Position numbers and translations under genes: made by a program | Part shown: piece after piece, positions 1 to 7,245 of the stretch | How the letters are laid out: each line of letters begins with the position of its first letter | How positions within the stretch are numbered: the first letter of the stretch is position 1 | The notes under the pieces: model-generated | What the model saw: the letters and a program-made list of their open reading frames with translations, nothing else | The model's database searches: none | What the model was told of the DNA's origin: nothing | Assembly (NCBI RefSeq): GCF_004363305.1 | Contig: NZ_SNZA01000001.1 | Coordinates: 1,267,228-1,331,227, forward strand | Direction of reading: 5' to 3' | Origin: Marinomonas communis | Lineage (GTDB): Bacteria > Pseudomonadota > Gammaproteobacteria > Pseudomonadales > Marinomonadaceae | Length of the DNA stretch: 64,000 bases

Positions 1-121
1 GCATGCTGAGCCATTGACGATCATTCGCCAGCTGCTCAATTTGAGCGTCAGGTAAAACATTTGAATAAGCTTGATTCGTAACAAAAACAGATAGAGCTGA
101 AAAAATAAGAAGAGAACGCAT
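1..121 (-). CDS. DUF4105-type secreted protein, N-terminal fragment
   Basis: This is the first 40 codons of a minus-strand gene that runs off the left edge. Translation starts at the ATG whose first base is 121 and begins MRSLLIFSALSVFVTNQAYS, a clear signal peptide. It continues with an acidic stretch and NDRQWLSM. That ending resembles the start of DUF4105 (Lnb N-terminal periplasmic) proteins, which often sit next to a DUF3015 gene, as here. The family call rests on this short segment plus the neighbour, so it is tentative. A hairpin terminator lies between it and the upstream DUF3015 gene, so its expression may be attenuated or separately driven. Confidence 0.55.
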   Translation of the reverse strand, partial: MRSLLIFSALSVFVTNQAYSNVLPDAQIEQLANDRQWLSM

Positions 122-141
122 AAAAGTCCATTTCAATAAAA

Positions 142-162
142 AAGAGCGGACAAGCCGCTCTT
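142..162 (-). terminator. Rho-independent terminator after the DUF3015 gene
   Basis: An eight-base-pair stem (AAGAGCGG pairing with CCGCTCTT, loop of five) is followed on the minus strand by a run of T. It lies just 3' of the DUF3015 stop and before the DUF4105 gene, so it ends or attenuates that transcript. Confidence 0.75.
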
Positions 163-184
163 CTATTCAATCAAAGCGAAAGAA

Positions 185-664
185 TTAACCTAGGTACTTA
201 GCAAGTACAGGTGAACGCTCCATCACTTTAACGATATCTTGGTATGCTGATTCAGACGTTACGTCTGCCGAAGCAAAAATCACATCAAAGTTTGCTTGGA
301 TTTCTTGGTTGAAATCTGCTTTATCTGCAGCGTCTACACCAATTAGCTCAGCAAGAGCATTTAGTGTCTCACCTTCGCCTTTAGCAGAATCAACTGCAAG
401 AGGCTCAAGGTTGTCATTGATGAATAGCGCAACGCCGCCAGCAAGAGGAGCATCAGGGATATCACAACCCAAAGTACCTGACGTCATACCGAAAGTTTGG
501 TTGCCTGACGTGCCGTTTGTCGTCGCAGCAAGAACATGCTCGTGCCATTCGTTAGCGTCCTTGAAGATTACTTCAGAACCAAGACCACAACCTGCTGGAC
601 CGTATGCAGCAAAAGAAGAGACAGAAGCCGTAGCTAACACTGCAGATAAGATAATTTTTTTCAT
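185..664 (-). CDS. DUF3015 family secreted protein
   Basis: The 159-residue product starts with a cleavable signal peptide (MKKIILSAVLATASVSSFA). The mature part has the family features AYGPAGCGLGS, then a glycine/threonine-rich NGTSGNQTFGMTSGTLGCD segment holding the second of two cysteines (about residues 26 and 67), which may pair in a disulfide. A conserved C-terminal part ends in a YQDIV...LAKYLG region. DUF3015 proteins are periplasmic or surface proteins of unknown function. The start has an AGGAA ribosome site. It is followed by a DUF4105 gene, a pairing seen in other gammaproteobacteria, suggesting a shared envelope role that cannot be specified. Confidence 0.85.
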   Translation of the reverse strand: MKKIILSAVLATASVSSFAAYGPAGCGLGSEVIFKDANEWHEHVLAATTNGTSGNQTFGMTSGTLGCDIPDAPLAGGVALFINDNLEPLAVDSAKGEGETLNALAELIGVDAADKADFNQEIQANFDVIFASADVTSESAYQDIVKVMERSPVLAKYLG

Positions 665-813
665 ATCAATTCCTAGAATTCCATTTAATGAAAATATTTT
701 TTATTAAGCGTCCCGGCAATCCCATAAGAAATACCAAAAGAGCATGCAAATAATAGCAACTCGTTAATTTTTCTGAAACAAAATTAACTATGCATAATGG
801 GTAATTATAAAAA

Positions 814-840
814 AACCGCGCCAGCAAAGCTAACGCGGTT
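814..840 (-). terminator. Terminator of the BCCT gene
   Basis: AACCGCG pairs with CGCGGTT, with an inner AGC/GCT pairing around AAA. On the minus strand it is followed by seven T. It lies 38 bases after the transporter stop codon. Confidence 0.8.
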
Positions 841-877
841 CTCTTTAGAAGCTTACTGAGTAAGTTATAAACTTAGC

Positions 878-2455
878 TTAGTAAAGCTCTGAACGTAGAC
901 CTTTGTAAATGCTTACACACATCAACAGTAGGATAACAGTGAATGGTAGACCTGTTGTTACTGCACCAGCCTGTAGTGAGCTTAGTGCTTCAGAACCACC
1001 ACCGAACAATAGCACGCCTGCGATTAGACCAACCATCGATGCCCAGAAGATACGCTGTGGCACAGGTGTTTCCACTTTACCACCAGCAGTAATCGAGTCG
1101 ATTACCAGCGAACCAGAATCAGATGATGTAATGAAGAATACCAATACCAAGATGATCGCAACAATTGACGTCAGAGTACTAAGTGGTAGATTTTCAAGCA
1201 TCTGGAACATCGCACTGGATACATCACCTAGGCCGCCGGCTAGAGCACCGACGCCGCCTTGTACTTGATCTATCGCTTGGCCACCAAAAGCAGACATCCA
1301 AATAATAGATACCAACGTTGGCACCAACAATACTGCGATCATGAATTCGCGAACCGTACGGCCTTTTGAAACACGTGCAATGAACATACCTACGAATGGC
1401 GACCAGCTCACCCACCATGCCCAGTAGAATACTGTCCAGCCTTCATAGAATTTGTTGTCGTCGCGACCAATCCAGTTACTAAGCGGAATAATGTATTCGA
1501 CGTAAGAAACTGTGGTGCTAAATAGGTGACCGAAGAAACCAATCAGTGATCCGAAGATAGCTACAAATAATACTAAAACGGCAGCCAATGTCATGTTGAT
1601 ATTACTCAACACTTTTACACCGCCATCAAGGCCACGCATGACCGATAGCACAGCAATACTTGTCACAACGATGATGATGCCGATCTGAGTTGAAATGGTA
1701 TTCTCAACACCAAACAGGAAGTTCAAACCACCTGCGGCTTGTGTCGCACCTAGGCCAAGGGATGTTGCCAAACCAAAGATTGTAGCAATGACCGCAATGA
1801 TATCGATGACATGGCCGATTGGTCCCCAGCAACGCTCACCCAGTAGTGGGTAGAATGCTGAACGGATCGTTAATGGCAAGCCTTTGTTGAATGAGAAGAA
1901 TGCCAGTGCTAGCGCCACAACACCGTAGATCGCCCATGGGTGTAAACCCCAGTGGAACATGGTTGCGCCCATGGCAGCAGAAGCGGCCTCATCTGTGCGA
2001 GCTTCAACATTAAGTGGCGTTCCCCACCAGTCGGTAAAGTAAGCCACAGGCTCAGCTACAGACCAGAACATCAAACCGATACCCATACCCGCTGCAAACA
2101 ACATTGAGAACCAAGATAATGTTGTAAACTCAGGGCGAGCTTCACTACCACCTAAACGCACTTTACCAACAGGCAACAGAATCAAAGCCAAACAGAACAG
2201 TACGAAAATGTTCCCGCCTATCATAAACAACCAGTCAAAGGACTCGATTGACCAACCTTTCGCACCGTTTAACCACTCTTTCGCTGCTGCAGGGAAAAGT
2301 AGCGCAAATGCAATAAAGCCGATAATCACTAATGCACTTGTCGTAAACACAGGGTTGTTAACATCCATCCCTAATATCTGGACGTTATCCTGCCCCGCTT
2401 TATAGTCGGACGTGTAATCCGTCGACTTTGGGCGTCTCTTCATTTTTGGATCCAT
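878..2455 (-). CDS. BCCT family betaine/carnitine/choline transporter
   Basis: A 525-residue inner-membrane secondary transporter with about twelve hydrophobic segments. The glycine-rich motif GMGIGLMFW (about residues 123-131) and the tryptophan-rich WAWWVSWSPFVGMF segment (about 344-357) are BCCT hallmarks that line the trimethylammonium binding site. The tail after the last membrane segment is short, unlike the long regulatory tails of osmosensing BetT or BetP. The glycine at the cation-switch position suggests sodium coupling, as in betaine carriers. The start at 2455 has a GGTGGAG ribosome site; the next ATG lies four codons in. It is transcribed the same way as the adjacent dimethylglycine demethylation genes, so import of glycine betaine or a relative for catabolism is likely. 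The substrate itself is inferred. Confidence 0.9.
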   Translation of the reverse strand: MDPKMKRRPKSTDYTSDYKAGQDNVQILGMDVNNPVFTTSALVIIGFIAFALLFPAAAKEWLNGAKGWSIESFDWLFMIGGNIFVLFCLALILLPVGKVRLGGSEARPEFTTLSWFSMLFAAGMGIGLMFWSVAEPVAYFTDWWGTPLNVEARTDEAASAAMGATMFHWGLHPWAIYGVVALALAFFSFNKGLPLTIRSAFYPLLGERCWGPIGHVIDIIAVIATIFGLATSLGLGATQAAGGLNFLFGVENTISTQIGIIIVVTSIAVLSVMRGLDGGVKVLSNINMTLAAVLVLFVAIFGSLIGFFGHLFSTTVSYVEYIIPLSNWIGRDDNKFYEGWTVFYWAWWVSWSPFVGMFIARVSKGRTVREFMIAVLLVPTLVSIIWMSAFGGQAIDQVQGGVGALAGGLGDVSSAMFQMLENLPLSTLTSIVAIILVLVFFITSSDSGSLVIDSITAGGKVETPVPQRIFWASMVGLIAGVLLFGGGSEALSSLQAGAVTTGLPFTVILLLMCVSIYKGLRSELY

Positions 2456-2892
2456 TAAGTTACTCCACCTAGTTGAATCAACAACCGCTCACCTAGACAC
2501 ACCAGCATTCGAGTCTAGGTGAACAGTCACTGTTTTATATAATAGTTTTAGTCTTAAACTCTGATTATGAGCTTATTCACGAGCGCACATTTTTTGCACC
2601 GTACATTGATAGTACGACGACTATTTGCTTACTTGGTGTCCAAATACGACAGCGTTTGAACACATAATGACCACTTACGACGACCATTGACTTTAAGCAT
2701 AGACACTAAAATCAACCCAATTTACGGGCGCTTCTTCATGGGGCAAAGCCCGTTTCCTACTGTTCGAACAGTCTTTTTTTGCTCTAAAATAAAGCATAGA
2801 AAACAGGATGTTAAGGGAAGAAAGGATTTTTTTATTGTTTGAATGCTTTACGCCTTAAATATAAGAAAATGCTAATTTCTTATCAGAAAAGA
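2456..2892. other. 437-base stretch without a recognised gene
   Basis: It lies between two minus-strand genes. It holds the BCCT leader hairpin, a weak minus-strand -10 candidate (TATTAT, 2544-2539), an ACGACGAC element present twice near 2615 and 2678, and a perfect 14-base palindrome, ACTGTTCGAACAGT, at 2759-2772 followed by seven T. No convincing coding frame was seen. Confidence 0.5.
2464..2522 (-). promoter_or_regulatory. Hairpin leader with alternative pairing to the BCCT ribosome site
   Basis: In the transcript leader, TCACCTAGAC (2522-2513) pairs perfectly with GTCTAGGTGA (2498-2489). The ribosome-site region CTAGGTGG (2472-2465) repeats the core of the second arm, so the first arm could instead pair with it over eight bases, one a wobble. 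The two folds exclude each other. This is visible in the sequence; a switching role is inference. Confidence 0.4.
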
Positions 2893-3132
2893 TTAATCGT
2901 TTTGTAACAGGCGCGTCATGACTTGATGAACTTCAGGTAAGATTGTAGCTTGAGTTGCAATTAATTCATCTACCGCTGATTTCAATACAGAGATGTTATT
3001 GGGATTTGAGGCTAACCAATCTTTGGTTGTTTGCTCCGTCGCGGCCAACGTTTGACAGTCTTTGGCAGGTACGCCGATCCCTAGCATTTTTTCTTTGAAG
3101 TCCACTTCATCAATCAAATCTACAATCATCAT
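2893..3132 (-). CDS. Small hypothetical protein beside the betaine block
   Basis: A possible 79-residue soluble protein, MMIVDLIDEVDFKEKML..., predicted mostly helical, with one cysteine near residue 26 and no membrane segment or signal. I do not recognise the family. Either of the first two methionines could be the start; an AGAGAG stretch about a dozen bases upstream is a poor ribosome site. It is separated from the ETF genes by a strong terminator and precedes the BCCT gene by 437 bases, so it is probably its own transcript. Its reading frame has ordinary codon use, which argues for a real gene, but its role is unknown. Confidence 0.5.
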   Translation of the reverse strand: MMIVDLIDEVDFKEKMLGIGVPAKDCQTLAATEQTTKDWLASNPNNISVLKSAVDELIATQATILPEVHQVMTRLLQND

Positions 3133-3185
3133 GGTCCATTACTCTCTATATCTTGACGGGATAGTAGCTTAGAAAGGTAACGTAA

Positions 3186-3220
3186 ATTAAAGGGAATGGA
3201 TAGACGCCATTCCCTTTAAT
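3186..3220 (-). terminator. Terminator of the ETF/dgc operon
   Basis: A perfect 14-base stem (ATTAAAGGGAATGG with its complement, loop of seven) lies directly after the ETF beta stop. A short T-rich stretch follows on the minus strand. Confidence 0.7.
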
Positions 3221-3227
3221 AATGGGG

Positions 3228-3998
3228 CTAGCGAATCACTTTCTCTTCAATTAATAAGTCAAAGATCGCTTGCGCTTTTTCTTGAGCAGACTCGTTCTTC
3301 ATCACTTTACCTAAACCACCTTGAGGCTTCGCAGTAGCTGCTTTGAAGCGGTCTGCTGCCGTTTTAGCTTTGACAACTTTCAGACGCTTAGGACGGGCTT
3401 TCGCTGGCGCTTCGCTCCAGTTAACACGAACGTTATCTTCTTCTGTTGAGCCAGTTTGCGTATCCATTTTTGCACGAAGACCAGGACCGAATGCACTTTG
3501 ACGAGCCGCTTGCGCCGCATTATCAATGGAGGCAATAAACGGCAGCTTAACCGTTACTTGACGACGCTGACCTCGTGGAAGCGCCAGTAGCACCTGCGCT
3601 TCGCCATCTTTGATTTCAACGATATCCGCCACACGAGCAACAATAGGCCAACCTAGTTGCTCAGCAAGAAGGTAAGGCGTCATACCCGACGACTCGCCAC
3701 TTTCAGAGCGAACACCAGTTAACACGATATCTGCTTTTTCTGCTTTTAAGTAGCTCGACAATGCAGGAATTGCGTCTGCAGTTTCGGTTTGCTCAAGCAC
3801 GGTAACCTTTTGCAGTCCCATACCCGCGTATTGGCGAAGTACTGGCTCTTCTGCATTACCCGCATGAACGACATCTAAATCTGTTCCAGCAAGCTTAAGA
3901 CCAAGCTCAACAGCACGACTGTCCTGGTCAGCACGGCGCGAACGACCTGATTGAGGGTGACGACCGACAGAGATTAAAGAAATGACTTTATGCGGCAT
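3228..3998 (-). CDS. Electron transfer flavoprotein beta-subunit-like protein of dimethylglycine catabolism
   Basis: A 256-residue ETF beta homologue. The N-terminal part has the ETF fold, with GRSRRADQDSRAVELGLKL (residues 18-36) and VLTGVRSESGESSGMTPYLLAEQLGWP (about 92-118). The last 60 residues are lysine/alanine-rich and unlike canonical EtfB. It would form a heterodimer with the adjacent alpha subunit and carry electrons from DgcA/DgcB to the respiratory chain. Its start overlaps the end of the alpha gene by 11 bases, implying translational coupling. The order matches the dgc cluster of Pseudomonas, where a dedicated ETF pair follows dgcB. This is a pathway-specific paralogue, not the housekeeping ETF of fatty-acid oxidation. 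Confidence 0.85.
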   Translation of the reverse strand: MPHKVISLISVGRHPQSGRSRRADQDSRAVELGLKLAGTDLDVVHAGNAEEPVLRQYAGMGLQKVTVLEQTETADAIPALSSYLKAEKADIVLTGVRSESGESSGMTPYLLAEQLGWPIVARVADIVEIKDGEAQVLLALPRGQRRQVTVKLPFIASIDNAAQAARQSAFGPGLRAKMDTQTGSTEEDNVRVNWSEAPAKARPKRLKVVKAKTAADRFKAATAKPQGGLGKVMKNESAQEKAQAIFDLLIEEKVIR

Positions 3999-5247
3999 TG
4001 CTATTCTCCTCCGCTTGATCGCTTAGGCTTGTTTGTTTGTGCTCAGCAACTAGTTTCATCAATTCAGCAAGAATTTCTTCACTGTCACCAATAACACTCA
4101 GCGCAGCACGTTTCACCATGTCACAGCCCGCATCCGTGTTGATAGCAACCACTTTATCTACTTGACCGATACCCTGCATATGCTGAATCGCACCAGAGAT
4201 ACCCACTGCCACGTATACTCGCGCCGTAACCCAAGTACCCGTCGCACCCACCTGACGTGAACGCGGCATAAAGCCATCATCGACCGCCACACGGCTGGCA
4301 CCTTCTGTTGCACCCAACACTTTCGATGCTTCATGGAACTGATCCCAGTTATGGATACCGTTGCCCGCAGACAAGATAAACTCAGCCTCAGCCATTGGAA
4401 TCGCGTTTGGATCCACAGCTATTAGACCTTTATCTTTGATCGTTGCAGCAGCAACAGATACATCATCCAAAAACATTGGTGTCGCTTCATGACGCGTTTC
4501 GTCAATGGCGTCAGCACATTCTTCAAGCAGCATCAGAATTTTAGGTGTTTGACGCGTGATGTCTAAGCTCGCAGAAGCACCACGGCTTACGCTTTGCTCA
4601 GCATTGACTTGCCATGCCTGTGTCGCTGGACGCTCACCTAAACGAGCAGCCAAACGAGAAGCTAGATCACAACCACCGTGGATGCTGTCTGGAAATAACC
4701 AGTGCTTAACACTGTATTGCGCTTCCACTTTAGTCAGTGCTTGTACTCGCGCTTCAGGAGCATAGCCTTCAAAGGCTTCACCTTCGATATGTAACACGCG
4801 GTCAACGCCTGCTGTATCAAAGTTATCTTCTTTCACTTCACCGAAGCACACAGCAACAACAGCACCATTACCGCCTTGCTCTACGATCAGCTTGTGCGCA
4901 AGACCAAGGATATCTTTATCGTGTCCAGTTAGACGACCACCGACCATATCCGCAACCATCATGATGTAGTAATCAGGGCTATCCACTTTATGCAGAGGCA
5001 ATTGAACCTCTTGCGCTGCAGCAGAACGCTTACCTTTCGGTGCGGTTGCGTTACCTTTAAGACGGTCAATACGTTTAATACCGTTCGGACCGATAAAGCC
5101 AACTTTATGCGGGAACTTACGAATCAAGCCAGATGGGCCGCGAACTTCGCCACCCTCTTCTTGACTTGCGTATTGCTCATGTAGTGGGTGCAGACGGTTA
5201 CGCATAATCCATTCTGCACGTGGGTCACGACGAATGATGTCACTCAT
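3988..5247 (-). CDS. Electron transfer flavoprotein alpha-subunit-like protein of dimethylglycine catabolism
   Basis: A 419-residue ETF alpha homologue, about 100 longer than housekeeping EtfA because of an N-terminal extension containing DIIRRDPRAEWIMRNRLHPLH. The C-terminal FAD domain is recognisable: RQVGATGTWVTARVYVAVG, then ISGAIQHMQGI and VVAINTDAGCDM (about residues 331-377), equivalent to the conserved ETF alpha signature. It should bind the FAD that receives electrons from the DgcA/DgcB complex. Its ATG overlaps the dgcB stop as TAATG, and its end overlaps the beta gene, so dgcB and both ETF genes look translationally coupled. The N-terminal extension is characteristic of the dgc-linked version. 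Confidence 0.87.
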   Translation of the reverse strand: MSDIIRRDPRAEWIMRNRLHPLHEQYASQEEGGEVRGPSGLIRKFPHKVGFIGPNGIKRIDRLKGNATAPKGKRSAAAQEVQLPLHKVDSPDYYIMMVADMVGGRLTGHDKDILGLAHKLIVEQGGNGAVVAVCFGEVKEDNFDTAGVDRVLHIEGEAFEGYAPEARVQALTKVEAQYSVKHWLFPDSIHGGCDLASRLAARLGERPATQAWQVNAEQSVSRGASASLDITRQTPKILMLLEECADAIDETRHEATPMFLDDVSVAAATIKDKGLIAVDPNAIPMAEAEFILSAGNGIHNWDQFHEASKVLGATEGASRVAVDDGFMPRSRQVGATGTWVTARVYVAVGISGAIQHMQGIGQVDKVVAINTDAGCDMVKRAALSVIGDSEEILAELMKLVAEHKQTSLSDQAEENSNAA

Positions 5248-7160
5248 TAGTGAACCTCCTCAATCAATTGATCCACTAGGATTTCAGAGATGTCTTTCAC
5301 TTGTGGACGAGGTTCAACAACCCCCTCAAGCATAGCGGTACATTGCTGACAACCTACTGCCACAAGCTCAGCCCCCGTAGCGCTCGCATCTTCCATACGC
5401 ATATCGGCGATACGACGTTCACCTGGGATATCCGTGATCGGTGCGCCACCGCCACCGCCACAACAACGTGAGCGGAAACCAGAGCGTTCCATTTCAGCGA
5501 TTTCAATACCCAAAGAACGTAATAGATCACGTGGCGCTTTGTACTCACCGTTGTATCGACCTAGGTAGCAAGGATCATGGTAAGTCACTTTACCACCCTT
5601 GAAAGCGTCAAGTTTAAGCGCGCCAGACTGAACGAGTTGGTTCAAGAAGGTCGTGTGGTGCAACACTTCAACACCAGCCAAAGCACCGTCTTTATCAAAG
5701 TCAGCGTATTCATTTCGCAGACAATGGTAAGCGTGCGGATCGGTCGTTACGATCTTGTTGAACTTGTATTGGCCTAGCGTTGCCAAGTTGCGTTTCGCAA
5801 GGCTTTGGAATGTCGCATCATCACCTAGACGACGAGCTACGTCACCACTGTCACGCTCTTCGTCACCAAGGATCGCTACATCAACGTCAGCAGCTTTCAT
5901 CAGTTTCACGAAGGCACGTAGAATACGCTGGCTACGCATATCAAAAGCACCGTCAGACACCCAGAATAGAACGTCGACTTCTTTCTTGTCTTTCATGACC
6001 GCAAGGTTTTGGTCAGCCGCCCAGTTAGTACGGCTACCAGGAGCGTAACCACCAGGGTTGTCCGTTGCGATGATGTTTTCTAGAACTTCAGAGCCTTTGT
6101 TTGGCGTTTCGCCTTTTTCCATGGTTAGGAAACGACGCATGTCAACGATGGCATCGACATGCTCGATCATCATCGGACACTCTTCCACGCAGGCACGGCA
6201 AGTGGTACATGACCAAAGGGTTTCTTGGCTCACAAGACCCGCTGTAATGATCTCGTTTGGGCTGCCTTTCGCCTGCCCCACTTCTTTACCTGGATAAGGA
6301 GAACCTGCGTAATTCGCATCGCTACCACCAGCAAGCCCCACCACCATATCTTGAATCAGTTTTTTCGGGTTAAGCGGCTGGCCTGCAGCAAACGCAGGAC
6401 ACATTGCCTGACACTTACCACACTGTACACAGGCATCAAACCCTAGCAGCTGATTCCATTTAAAGTCACTTGGCTTGGCAACACCAATCACCGACGCATC
6501 AAGATTCGCAGGCTTAAGCCCCGTTGAACGCCCACCACCGAAGCGCTCTGGACGACGGTGAAACGCTAGGTGAAGCGCACCTGCAAAGGCGTGCTTCATT
6601 GGGCCACCCCAGCCCATGCCAAATAACAATTCGCCAAGACCAATCACGATACCAACACTTAGCACTGCAATAAGCAATACACCACCGGTTCCATCTGGGA
6701 GGATGCCTGCCGCAGGAAGTGTTAGAACGATGAACGTTAAAGCAAATGTAATTAAGCTTTTTGGCAAGCGCATCCAAGGGCCTTTTGAAAGGCGCTCAGG
6801 TGGATTCAATCGACGCTTGAAGACAAAAAAGGCACCCACAAGCATTAGTAATAACGCGCCAAGCAAAGCCCAAGCAACGATCTGTTCCTCTACTTTGAAT
6901 ACGTGTACCACTAATACCAGCACCATAGATAGGACAAAACCACCACCGGTTGCAACGTGGGTTTTCGACATGTATTTGTCGCGCTCTACCACGTGGTGCA
7001 AATCTTTCAGGTAGCGCCCCGGCATCGCCATAAGACCAGCGATAATATTGACTTTTTCTGGTTGTCCCGCGCGCCATAGACTCGCTCGGCGAAGCATGCC
7101 AATTACGCCTAATAGCAACAGCACAACAATTAGAATAGAAGGTAACCAGTCGATAACCAT
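5247..7160 (-). CDS. dgcB: Dimethylglycine demethylation protein DgcB, membrane iron-sulfur oxidoreductase
   Basis: A 637-residue protein with several membrane segments in the first 180 residues (about 5-21, 74-88, 95-114, 136-153, 160-180). Two 4Fe-4S motifs follow: C244, C247, C250, C254 (CVQCGKCQAMCP) and C318, C321, C324, C328 (CTTCRACVEECP). The C-terminal half carries two CCG-type cysteine segments (YHDPCYLGRYNGEY and RCCGGGGGAP), as in heterodisulfide-reductase-like subunits. With DgcA it oxidises dimethylglycine to sarcosine and passes electrons to the dedicated ETF. The architecture and position match Pseudomonas DgcB. The 85-base gap to dgcA holds a strong hairpin that could tune relative expression. 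Confidence 0.9.
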   Translation of the reverse strand: MVIDWLPSILIVVLLLLGVIGMLRRASLWRAGQPEKVNIIAGLMAMPGRYLKDLHHVVERDKYMSKTHVATGGGFVLSMVLVLVVHVFKVEEQIVAWALLGALLLMLVGAFFVFKRRLNPPERLSKGPWMRLPKSLITFALTFIVLTLPAAGILPDGTGGVLLIAVLSVGIVIGLGELLFGMGWGGPMKHAFAGALHLAFHRRPERFGGGRSTGLKPANLDASVIGVAKPSDFKWNQLLGFDACVQCGKCQAMCPAFAAGQPLNPKKLIQDMVVGLAGGSDANYAGSPYPGKEVGQAKGSPNEIITAGLVSQETLWSCTTCRACVEECPMMIEHVDAIVDMRRFLTMEKGETPNKGSEVLENIIATDNPGGYAPGSRTNWAADQNLAVMKDKKEVDVLFWVSDGAFDMRSQRILRAFVKLMKAADVDVAILGDEERDSGDVARRLGDDATFQSLAKRNLATLGQYKFNKIVTTDPHAYHCLRNEYADFDKDGALAGVEVLHHTTFLNQLVQSGALKLDAFKGGKVTYHDPCYLGRYNGEYKAPRDLLRSLGIEIAEMERSGFRSRCCGGGGGAPITDIPGERRIADMRMEDASATGAELVAVGCQQCTAMLEGVVEPRPQVKDISEILVDQLIEEVH

Positions 7161-7181
7161 CTTTCACCCCATGTAACATTA

Positions 7182-7206
7182 AAGAGGCGGCGTAGTGCCG
7201 CCTCTT
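7182..7206 (-). terminator. Intercistronic hairpin between dgcA and dgcB
   Basis: A perfect ten-base stem, AAGAGGCGGC with its complement, loop GTAGT. Only three T follow on the minus strand, so it is more likely a partial terminator or an mRNA-stabilising hairpin than a full stop, since dgcB needs the same transcript. Confidence 0.55.
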
Positions 7207-7245
7207 GGGTTCAGTATTTTGGTTTAGTTTTGAATGGCTAAACGG

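Noticed and set aside
2737-2780. Plus-strand terminator at the palindrome followed by seven T
   Set aside because: The hairpin would have only five pairs with a four-base loop, and no plus-strand gene ends there.
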